From positions 1 through 15,031 of the forward strand of contig JAZRUX010000013.1 of assembly GCA_045598825.1 (NCBI GenBank): DNA of 15,031 bases, in the 5' to 3' direction. Numbering within the stretch: position 1 is the first letter of the stretch; each line of letters starts with the position of its first letter. The stretch is from Hennigella sp045598825 (GTDB lineage: Bacteria; Bacillota_I; Bacilli_A; Mycoplasmatales; Mycoplasmoidaceae). Below are positions 8,882-15,031 of the stretch, in pieces. Under the pieces are notes generated by a model, which worked only from the letters and a program-made list of their open reading frames with translations, was not told where the DNA came from and searched no databases. The translations under genes and the position numbers were made by a program.

Positions 8882-9277
8882 ATGGTAAAAATCAGATTAA
8901 CAAAGTTAGGTCGTCACAAATTACCTGCTTACCGTGTAATCGCTATTGACTCACGTAAAAGACGTGATGGTGAATATTTACATTTATTAGGTACATATGA
9001 ACCAGCAACAGGTAAGGCAAAAATTAATGAAGAACTAACATTAAAACTATTATCACAAGGTGCACAACCATGTGACACAGTTTTAAGTTTATTAAAGAAA
9101 AATGGAATCTATGCTAAATTCCTAGCAACTAAAAAAGCTAAAGTCGGAAAGAAAGCAAAACGTAAAGTTTCAAAGAAAAAAGTAGCTGTTAAAGCTAACA
9201 AGAAAGCTAAGAAGGCTGCTAAGAAAACAGCTCCTAAAGCAGAAGCTAAAGCTGAACCAGCAAAGGAAGCTGAATAA
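8882..9277 (+). CDS. rpsP: 30S ribosomal protein S16 with long basic tail
   Basis: A 131-residue protein. The first 80 or so residues are a standard S16 (MVKIRLTKLGRHKLPAYRVI, then RDGEYLHLLGTYEP and GAQPCDTVLSLLKKNGIYAKF). S16 sits in the 5' domain of the 30S body and is needed for assembly. Residues about 84-131 form an extra lysine/alanine-rich tail with many KK and KKA units that turns acidic at the very end (EAKAEPAKEAE). Bacterial S16 is usually 80-95 residues, so the tail is a lineage-specific addition, probably disordered and RNA-binding. The gene has a clear promoter and ribosome-binding site and is followed two bases later by rplS. Confidence 0.97.
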   Translation: MVKIRLTKLGRHKLPAYRVIAIDSRKRRDGEYLHLLGTYEPATGKAKINEELTLKLLSQGAQPCDTVLSLLKKNGIYAKFLATKKAKVGKKAKRKVSKKKVAVKANKKAKKAAKKTAPKAEAKAEPAKEAE

Positions 9278-9279
9278 TT

Positions 9280-9633
9280 ATGGCAAAGATTAATAAACAA
9301 AAAATCCTAAACAAAATTATCTTAGGTCAAATGCGTGATGATATCCCTAGCTTTAAAGCTGGAGATACTGTATCAGTAAGTTACAAAATTATTGAAGGTA
9401 AGAAAGCAAGAATTCAAACTTTCACAGGTGTTTGCCTACGTGTTAGAGGAAAAGGTAACTCTCAATCATTTATCTTAAGAAAAGAAAACGGTGTTGAAAA
9501 AACATTCCCAATGCACTCACCACAAATTGCTAAAGTTGTTGTTGAGAAAAAAGGTAAGGTAAGACGTGCTTATATCTCATATATGAGAAAACGTTCTGGT
9601 AAATCAGCAAGAATCACTGAACAAGGAAAATAA
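9280..9633 (+). CDS. rplS: 50S ribosomal protein L19
   Basis: A 117-residue protein of standard L19 length, with the typical stretches FKAGDTVSVSYKIIEGKKAR, IQTFTGVCLRVRGKGNSQSF, ENGVEKTFPMHSPQI and KGKVRRAYISYMRKRSGK. L19 lies at the 30S-50S interface and contributes to subunit bridges. It starts two bases after rpsP, so the two are translated from one mRNA. The stop codon is part of the stem of the following terminator. In most Firmicutes rplS follows trmD; here it directly follows rpsP, and trmD is separated by a membrane protein gene. Confidence 0.98.
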   Translation: MAKINKQKILNKIILGQMRDDIPSFKAGDTVSVSYKIIEGKKARIQTFTGVCLRVRGKGNSQSFILRKENGVEKTFPMHSPQIAKVVVEKKGKVRRAYISYMRKRSGKSARITEQGK

Positions 9634-9657
9634 GAAGTAAAACTTCTTATTTTTTTT
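9628..9657 (+). terminator. intrinsic terminator after rplS
   Basis: AAATAAGAAG (9628-9637) pairs with CTTCTTATTT (9643-9652) across a 5-base loop, followed by T residues to 9657. The rplS stop codon (9631-9633) is in the 5' arm. The last T of the tail is also the first base of the -10 box of the next gene. Confidence 0.85.
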
Positions 9658-9662
9658 ATAAT
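9657..9662 (+). promoter_or_regulatory. -10 box of the yitT-like/trmD transcript
   Basis: TATAAT directly abuts the T tract of the rplS terminator and ends 7 bases before the ATG at 9670. With no ribosome-binding site, the transcript probably begins at or next to the start codon. Confidence 0.55.
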
Positions 9663-9669
9663 AAAAAGT

Positions 9670-10878
9670 ATGAAAGCAAAAAAAGATTACACCCGTACTA
9701 ATTTTAACTACGGAAAATATGAACTTAGGCATTTACATGCTAAGCCAATTCCATTTGCAAAGCTATACCTTAACAAGAATGTTAAGCTTAAATATATTAT
9801 TGCAATCCTATGTGGAATAGCTTTTGCATTCTTAACAACATGCTTCGTTAAGAATACTGGAGCACTTAGTTATGGTTTATCTAGTTTCTTGCAAGGAATA
9901 GCAAGGTTATGTAACTATTTTGTAACTGTCGCTTTAGGTGAGTTTAATAAGACAATTTATTCTGCCTTCTTCTGAGGACTATTACTAATTGGTAATATAC
10001 CACTATTCATCTTTGCTTGGAAAAAGGTTGGCCATCGCTTTGCGATGTTAACCCTAACATTCTTGATTGCAAATAGTATATCTGGTTTTGCTTTTGACTT
10101 TATTCCTGGTATTGAAGGATGAACATTATTTGGTAACACTACATTATGATGCGCCCAAGAAACTAGCCATTCAGAATGAATTCATGTTTTAACTGAACAA
10201 TATCACATTCAAATTCTGCCATTTAGCGTGCCTGAGGAACTTGCGGTGGATTTCCACCCATCTAACTACGTTAAACCCCTATTATTAATTCTTTCAACAG
10301 TGACATATGCATTTATTGCGTCATTTGTTTTTGCTGTTTTATTTATTGTTGGTGGTTCAACTGCTGGAACTGATATCATCTCAGTTTATCTCGCAGCTGA
10401 GAAGAAAAAGAATGTAGGCACATTCTTTTTAGTTTTAAACTTAATAATGATTACTTTAGCATCAGCTATTGGGACATTTATTCCAGCCTGTTTAGCTTGC
10501 CCTGAATGCCGTAGTGTTGAGTTCTTCTTTAACGCTAACTGACTTGGAACATTGATTTCAATGTTAATCTTTACAGCTATCTATAAGAAACTATATCCAA
10601 ATACAAGAAGATGCAAAGTTGAAGTATATAGTAATAAAGCAAAACAAATACGTGACTTGCTATACAAGAACAACTATGTCCACGGTAGTAGCCTTGCTGA
10701 AAGAATTGGTGGATATAAGCTTAAGAAACAACAAATGTTTATCACTATTTGTTCTGCAACAGAATTACCAATGCTTATTAACCAAATCAACAAAGTTGAT
10801 CCTTTATCAACAATCACAATTTCTAAATTGGATGCAGTTGATGGGCCATTTGCATTACAACGTCAAGGTAGCCGATAA
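9670..10878 (+). CDS. YitT-family membrane protein (DUF161 + DUF2179)
   Basis: A 402-residue protein, longer than typical YitT proteins of about 280-300. It has a basic N-terminal tail, then membrane segments around 38-62, 100-118 and 126-145. A poorly hydrophobic loop of about 55 residues follows (150-205), then further segments at about 205-232, 248-270 and 285-303. The family motif GGSTAGTDIIS is at 228-238. The C-terminal part (about 310-396) resembles the soluble DUF2179 domain: FITICSATELPMLINQINKV, then DPLSTITISKLDAVDGPF. The family is widespread in Firmicutes and its transport or other function is not established. A cysteine cluster, CLACPEC (C274, C277, C280), lies in a loop between membrane segments. 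Several TGA codons encode Trp. It overlaps trmD by one base (TAATG). Confidence 0.82.
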
Positions 10879-11546
10879 TGAAAAAGATTACTATTTTAAC
10901 CTTATTCCCCAAAATATTTGATAACTTTAAAAAGTTCTCAATTATTAAACGTGCAATTGCTAATAAAAAACTAAAACTTAACATAGTTAATTTCCGTCAA
11001 TTTTCAAAAGATAAACACAAAAAAGTAGATGATTACCAATTTGGCGGCGGGGCAGGAATGATTATTGCCCTACCAGCAATCGTAGCTGCTATCAAAAAAT
11101 ATCGAACAAAAAATAGTTTAGTTATATTAACTAGTCCCCAAGGCAAACCATTTAATCAAACTAAAGCAAGAGCTTTAGCTAGAACAAAAAAAGACTTAAT
11201 TATTGTATGCGGACATTACGAAGGTTTTGATGCACGCATTATTAACTATGTTGATCAAGTTGTTTCAATGGGTGATTTTATTCTAACTGGTGGAGAAATA
11301 CCAGCCATGGCTATGGTTGAAGCCATTACTAGATTAGTAAAAGGTGTGATCACCGATACGTCATTAGATAGTGAAACATTTAGTGATAATCTTCTAGATT
11401 ATGATACATATACAAGACCAGTTGATTTTGAAGGCTATAAGGTTCCAGCAGTGTTGTTGTCAGGCAATCATCAAAAGATTGCTGAATTTAGAAAAACTAA
11501 CCGCTTATCTAAAACTAAGAAATATCGTCGTGACTTACTAAAGTAA
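10878..11546 (+). CDS. trmD: tRNA (guanine37-N1)-methyltransferase
   Basis: A 222-residue SPOUT-class enzyme that methylates G37 next to the anticodon and so prevents +1 frameshifting. Visible motifs are the N-terminal ITILTLFPKIFDNF, the glycine loop YQFGGGAGMI (53-62), GHYEGFDAR (112-120), the SAM-knot segment GDFILTGGE (132-140), and the catalytic region with R152, D164 (LDSETF) and NLLDYDTYTRP (171-181). Length is a little below the usual 230-250; the C-terminal tail is trimmed. It is translationally coupled to the YitT-like gene through the shared A of TAATG. rimM, which normally sits beside it, is absent. There is no TGA codon in this gene. Confidence 0.97.
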   Translation: MKKITILTLFPKIFDNFKKFSIIKRAIANKKLKLNIVNFRQFSKDKHKKVDDYQFGGGAGMIIALPAIVAAIKKYRTKNSLVILTSPQGKPFNQTKARALARTKKDLIIVCGHYEGFDARIINYVDQVVSMGDFILTGGEIPAMAMVEAITRLVKGVITDTSLDSETFSDNLLDYDTYTRPVDFEGYKVPAVLLSGNHQKIAEFRKTNRLSKTKKYRRDLLK

Positions 11547-11548
11547 TT

Positions 11549-11577
11549 CTAAATTTTAAAATTTTTAGGTAAATATA
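11549..11577 (+). repeat. leader-like repeat, copy 1
   Basis: CTAAATTTT and GGTAAATATA, 10 bases apart, occur here and again at 11751-11779 with identical spacing; 23 of 29 bases agree. Copy 1 precedes the short ORF, copy 2 precedes dprA, suggesting a duplicated upstream region or a shared regulatory element. Confidence 0.4.
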
Positions 11578-11739
11578 CATAAAGTAACACTTGAGGATAT
11601 TGCTGAAAGGTTAGACCGAATTGAAGATATTCTTACAAGAAACAAGATTGACAGAATTCTTGAAAGAAATACTTGCATCAATATTTTAAATATTTTGTTC
11701 CATATCTTCACATTTAATCAATACAAAAGAATGATTTAG
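11575..11739 (+). CDS. small hypothetical protein, non-ATG start, or remnant
   Basis: An open frame of up to 54 residues between trmD and dprA. The translation looks like a real protein: KVTLEDIAERLDRIEDIL is an amphipathic, charged helix with coiled-coil character, followed by RNKIDRILERN and a hydrophobic ending around NILNILFHIFTF. There is no ATG, GTG or TTG start; an in-frame TAG lies at 11566-11568, and the first candidate start is ATA at 11575, with an AGG a few bases before it. The stop codon (TAG, 11737-11739) lies in the stem of a good terminator, as for rplS and pnuC here, which favours a transcribed gene. I do not recognise the family. It could equally be the 3' remnant of a longer lost gene. 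Confidence 0.4.
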   Translation: MHKVTLEDIAERLDRIEDILTRNKIDRILERNTCINILNILFHIFTFNQYKRMI

Positions 11740-11766
11740 GACTGACAATCCTAAATTTTTCTTTTT
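11735..11766 (+). terminator. intrinsic terminator after the small ORF
   Basis: TTTAGGA (11735-11741) pairs exactly with TCCTAAA (11749-11755) across a 7-base loop, followed by a T-rich run interrupted by one C. It would end the yitT-trmD-small ORF transcript. The stop codon of the small ORF is in the 5' arm. Confidence 0.75.
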
Positions 11767-11779
11767 CTTGGTAAATATA
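11751..11779 (+). repeat. leader-like repeat, copy 2
   Basis: Second copy of the 29-base element at 11549-11577, located between the terminator stem and the dprA ribosome-binding site. It overlaps the terminator T-run and a TATATT -10-like hexamer (11776-11781). Confidence 0.4.
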
Positions 11780-11790
11780 TTAGTAGGAGA
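11776..11790 (+). promoter_or_regulatory. -10-like hexamer and ribosome-binding site of dprA
   Basis: AGGAGA at 11785-11790 is a strong Shine-Dalgarno sequence, 5 bases before the ATG at 11796, and fixes that start. TATATT at 11776-11781 could be a -10 box, but transcription from it would start too close to include the ribosome-binding site, so the real promoter may be further upstream. Confidence 0.45.
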
Positions 11791-11795
11791 AAATT

Positions 11796-12539
11796 ATGGA
11801 TGAAATATGATTATATTTATCGCTAAAGTATTATGGCGAATGAATGGCTATCTATGATAGCTTGCAAAAGAAAGAAGAATTAAAAGTGTATGATATCAAG
11901 AAAGCAGTCAACGAAGTTGATGCTGATTGAATCACATTAATTAGTTCTGATTACCCAAAGAACTTAAAGTCAATTTATAAACCACCATTTGGTGTGTTTA
12001 GTTATGGTAAGAGCAAATTATTGCACCAACCAATGGTGACAATCTTTGGCCACATTGATGAAACAAATGAAGAAGCACTAGACTATATTCGAACAAATGG
12101 AATCAATCTAATGTGAGTCAAGAAATCAAATCGAGAAATGCTAGATATTCTAGCAACCTTTCCAGTAAATAACATTTTCTACATGGAAGAAATGAAAAAT
12201 AGTCAAAACAAAACTTTCCAAAATATTTTGGCCAATGAAAATGTTATTATGGAAAATGTTTTCTGCAGTGAAGTATGAGTAAGAAAAGAACAAATTGATT
12301 ATTCTAATCAGTGGCAAGAACGTTTATACCTTGGATTGAGTTTACAAGCACTAATCATTTCTGACATCAAGACAAAAGAGTTAATGGTATTAAGTGAATA
12401 CTGTCAAAAGGAAAACATTACCATAGGTATACTAAAACAAGTTTACAGTCCTAAAATTGAAAAAGCATTAAAAAATAATAAAGTATTTATTATTGGTGAA
12501 TTAGGTCAATTGAACAAAATTTTTGCCCCAAAAAATTAA
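11796..12539 (+). CDS. dprA: degenerate DprA/Smf-like DNA-processing protein
   Basis: A 247-residue protein assigned on partial similarity to DprA, which loads RecA onto incoming single-stranded DNA during transformation. Matching parts are DYPKNLKSIYKPPFGVFSYGK (split here as DYPKNLKSI at 52-60 and PPFGVFSYGK at 63-72), corresponding to the usual YP..L..I..PP..L...G, and MVTIFGH (80-86), where intact proteins have a VGSR-type phosphate loop. The SGxAxGID-like motif and most of the other Rossmann-fold glycines are missing, and the protein is shorter than the usual 280-380 residues. The frame is intact with several TGA Trp codons and a strong ribosome-binding site, so it is expressed and kept. 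Its position directly before topA is a frequent arrangement in Firmicutes and strengthens the assignment. A competence role in mycoplasmas is doubtful. Confidence 0.65.
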
Positions 12540-12543
12540 GATT

Positions 12544-12564
12544 TATATATATGTAATATATATA
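12544..12564. repeat. A+T inverted repeat between dprA and topA
   Basis: TATATATAT (12544-12552) and ATATATATA (12556-12564) form a 9-bp stem with a 3-base loop just after the dprA stop. There is no T tract after it and the stem has no G-C pair, so termination would be weak; it may simply be low-complexity sequence. Confidence 0.3.
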
Positions 12565-12598
12565 GATTATTTATCTAATACAAATTTTACACTATATA

Positions 12599-12604
12599 TA
12601 TAAT
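12599..12604 (+). promoter_or_regulatory. -10 box of topA-trxA
   Basis: TATAAT ends 11 bases before the topA ATG, and no ribosome-binding site is present. The mRNA leader would be about 5 bases. Confidence 0.5.
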
Positions 12605-12615
12605 TTATAAATATC

Positions 12616-14697
12616 ATGGCAAAGAATTTAGTAATCATCGAATCACCTAACAAGGAAAAAACCATTGGTAAATATTTAGGAAAAGACTTTAGCATTATGG
12701 CAACAGTCGGCCATATTCGTGACATTCCTAGCTCTGGATCAAAAGCTTTTGATCCTAAGACTTTTGAACCAAACTGAAAGGTTTCTTACAATCCTAAGAC
12801 TAAACAATCAAAGAAGGAAGTTATTGATAAAATCAAAGCTCTAGCTGAAAAAGCTGATAAGATTTATCTTGCAACCGACCCTGATCGTGAAGGTGAAGCC
12901 ATAGCATGGCACGTTTATGAGGTATTGCCAAAGGCAAGCCAAGAAAAATGTGTCCGTATTACTTTTAATGAAATTACTAAAGATGCTATTGAAGAAGCAA
13001 TTAAGCATGAACGAAAAATTGACTTGAACTGAGTTCATAGTCAATTTGCTAGACGAGTTCTAGACCGTATTGTTGGTTATGATTTATCACGTTTTGTTCG
13101 TGATAAATTTAATGGTAGTTCAGCTGGTCGAGTTCAATCAGTTGCACTTAAGTTCATTTATGAACGAGAACAAGAAATTAATAAATTTAAACCTGTAACC
13201 ACATATACACTAGACGTTACGCTTGAAAATGATGAAAAAATCTTTTTACGTCGTGTTGGCGAAAAAATGCGTGAAGGTGAAAAAGAGGATACTTCGGTTC
13301 TAGAATTCAAAACAGAAAAAGAAGTTTTAGATATTAAAGAAAAACTTGGTAAAGATTTTGAGGTGTATTTTCCTAAAGGGAAAGAAGATGTTAAAGTAAT
13401 GCGTCGTAATCCGCAAGATCCATTCAAAACATCAACATTGCAACAAGTTGCAAGTAACTTATTTGGTTGATCAGTAAGTAAGATTACTAAAGTAATCCAA
13501 GACCTATATGAAGGTGTTAGGATTGATGGCGACCAAACTGCCCTAATTACATACCCTCGTACAGATAGTGTTAGAATGTCAGATACTTTTAAAGCATCGG
13601 CAAGGAAATATATTAAATCTGCATATGGTGATGAATATGTAAATCCAGGTGAACGTTCACTTGCTACACAAGCTAAGAATGAAAACGTTCAAGATGCTCA
13701 CGAATGTATTCGTGTTATTAATCCATTTACATTACCAAGTAGTCTAAAAAATAAAATTGATAGAGACTACTTCAAGATGTATGAATTGATTTGAAGAAGA
13801 TCAATTGCAAGTTTAATGACTCCATGTCGTTATATTCACAAGACTATTCGTTTCAAAAATGGCCCATGTAAATTCTTTACATACTCTAACGTATTAGAAT
13901 TTGATGGTTACAAAAAAGTATACTTTGACACTGTTTTAGTCGGTGCTGGTACAATCAAACAATACAAAAATGGACAAAAATTTAAAGCTAAAACCGTTGA
14001 TGCTATTAAGCATGTATCTGAACCACCTGCTAGATATAACCAAGCAAGCTTGGTTAAAGCGCTTGATGATGCTGGTGTTGGTCGTCCATCTACGTACCGT
14101 ATGATGGTTGATGTTAACCCTGAACGTGGTTATTGCGAGGTAAAGAATCGAGCATTCTTTATGACACAAATTGGTAATTCCGTTATTGAAGGTTTGATCG
14201 ACAACTTTGATGATGTTATTGATAAGAACTTCACAAAGGAAATGGAGGAAAGACTTGATGCTATTGCTGACAAAAAAGAACCGTGAAATAAATGATTATT
14301 ATCATTTGTTCCAAATTTTAAGAAAAAAGTAGCAACAAAAACCAAAACAATTAAGGCTCAATCGCTTGAAGTTGGTCGTAAGTGCCCAAAATGTGGCAAA
14401 CCACTTGTCTACCGTTTCTCAAAAATTTCAAGGAAACAATTCATTGGTTGTAGCGATTATCCTAAATGCAAATATGCTGAATTCCCTGGGACTAAGGAAT
14501 TAACAGAAAAATGTCCAGTTTGTGGTCACCACCTTGTTCAAAGAACAAGTAAACGTGGAAAACCATTCATTGGTTGTAGCAACTATCCAAAGTGTACATT
14601 CATTGCTAATAATTTAGAGGAAGTTAAAAACTGAAAACCTGGTCAAAAACCAGCTAAACAAAAATTCGTTAAAAAGAATTTTAAGAAGAAAAAATAA
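12616..14697 (+). CDS. topA: DNA topoisomerase I (type IA)
   Basis: A 693-residue enzyme that relaxes negative supercoils by a single-strand break and passage. The Toprim domain contains E9 (IIESPNKEKTIGKYL) and the acidic triad D88-D90-E92 (ATDPDREGEAIAWH). The nucleophile is Y313 in LITYPRTDS. Other family motifs are DPFKTSTLQQVAS, DLYEGVRIDG, DAHECIR, DDAGVGRPSTY and the end of the core FTKEMEERLDAIA. The C-terminus carries two four-cysteine zinc ribbons: C590, C593, C612, C618 and C633, C636, C654, C660, both ending in the CSDYPKC/CSNYPKC pattern, then a lysine-rich tail. Length and layout are normal for a mollicute/Firmicute TopA. Several TGA codons encode Trp. It overlaps trxA by one base (TAATG) and probably shares its transcript. 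Confidence 0.98.
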
Positions 14698-15005
14698 TGA
14701 TTATTGAATTAAAAAGTCAAACTCTTGAGCAATTATTTGCTCAATATAATAAGGTAATAATTGATATCTATGCAACATGGTGTGGTCCATGTCAAATGTT
14801 AAGTACACAGTTAGATGCTTTTTCAAAGAAAAACAATGACTGGACTATTGTCCGTGTTGATAGTGATAAACACCCTGATATTGCAGCAAAATTTGCGGTG
14901 CAAGCAGTGCCAACAATGGTCTTTGTAAAAGACAAAAAAGTACAAGAAATTGTTGTTGGTTTTAAACCATTAATAGAAATTGAAAAAATTAGTCATAAAT
15001 ATTAG
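14697..15005 (+). CDS. trxA: thioredoxin
   Basis: A 102-residue thioredoxin of normal length. The active site WCGPC is at residues 28-32, after the usual IIDIYATWCGPCQML strand-helix. The cis-proline is P72 in AVPTMVFV, and the strand VRVDSDKHPDIAAKFAV fits the fold. It reduces disulfides with electrons from thioredoxin reductase, which is not in this window. Both tryptophans of the visible active-site region are TGG, showing that TGG and TGA are used together. The start ATG shares its A with the topA stop codon; no own promoter or ribosome-binding site is visible, so expression depends on topA translation. Confidence 0.97.
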   Translation: MIIELKSQTLEQLFAQYNKVIIDIYATWCGPCQMLSTQLDAFSKKNNDWTIVRVDSDKHPDIAAKFAVQAVPTMVFVKDKKVQEIVVGFKPLIEIEKISHKY

Positions 15006-15011
15006 TATAAT
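15006..15011 (+). promoter_or_regulatory. -10 box for the gene to the right of the window
   Basis: A perfect TATAAT begins the base after the trxA stop codon. The remaining 20 bases of the window contain no start codon, so the gene it serves lies outside. There is no terminator hairpin between trxA and this site. Confidence 0.4.
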
Positions 15012-15031
15012 ATTTATAAATTATTGATTGA

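Noticed and set aside
9109..9300. Minus-strand 63-codon frame opposite the rpsP tail
   Set aside because: It is the mirror of the repetitive lysine/alanine codons; a hydrophobic antisense frame is expected from AAA/GCT-rich sequence.
10619..10921. 100-codon plus-strand frame overlapping the YitT-like gene and trmD
   Set aside because: It is out of frame with two well-supported genes and has no family resemblance or ribosome-binding site.
12841..14345. Minus-strand frames of 67-89 codons within topA
   Set aside because: All lie opposite a complete topoisomerase I with conserved motifs; they are antisense shadows.
1..15031. Search for tRNA, rRNA, CRISPR arrays, insertion sequences, prophage or defence genes
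   Set aside because: No cloverleaf with a conserved T-loop, no regularly spaced repeats, no transposase or nuclease motifs were found; almost all sequence is accounted for by housekeeping genes.

Overview
This is a low-GC, gene-dense stretch of a mollicute (Mycoplasma-type) chromosome. The main evidence is the genetic code. TGA codons fall in frame at conserved tryptophan positions in almost every gene, for example in dinB (3589-3591), ileS, topA, ispH and dprA, and reading TGA as Trp (code 4) restores full-length proteins. Very high A+T, tiny intergenic gaps and one-base TAATG gene overlaps fit the same group. An ispH gene and a tlyA gene suggest a Mycoplasmoides/Malacoplasma/Ureaplasma-like lineage, but the species cannot be fixed from sequence reading alone.

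Layout from left to right. Positions 1-182 hold no gene, only the terminator of the first gene. On the minus strand, 2150 to 183 is a three-gene cluster: a Bax-inhibitor-1-type membrane protein, a HIT hydrolase and a PnuC-type vitamin transporter. A 36-bp divergent promoter separates it from plus-strand tlyA (rRNA 2'-O-methyltransferase) and dinB (DNA polymerase IV). dinB runs tail-to-tail into minus-strand ileS (4082-6793). ileS is divergent from ispH (6851-7726), whose end overlaps a minus-strand gene for a strongly diverged alanine dehydrogenase/PntA-fold protein (7712-8773).

From 8882 everything is on the plus strand. rpsP and rplS end at a clear terminator, followed by a YitT-family membrane protein gene overlapping trmD, a short ORF with no standard start codon, a degenerate dprA homologue, and topA overlapping trxA. 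The ribosome/tRNA theme (S16, L19, TrmD, IleS, TlyA) and the DNA-maintenance theme (Pol IV, DprA-like, TopA) are core housekeeping functions.

No mobile element, CRISPR array, tRNA, rRNA or defence island was seen. The more interesting signals are: the Ald-like protein that has lost its nucleotide-binding glycines and catalytic His; the non-ATG small ORF with a duplicated leader; terminators folded over stop codons; the ileS terminator placed inside the dinB coding sequence; several -10 boxes that would give nearly leaderless mRNAs; and a reordered rpsP-rplS-yitT-trmD block lacking rimM.
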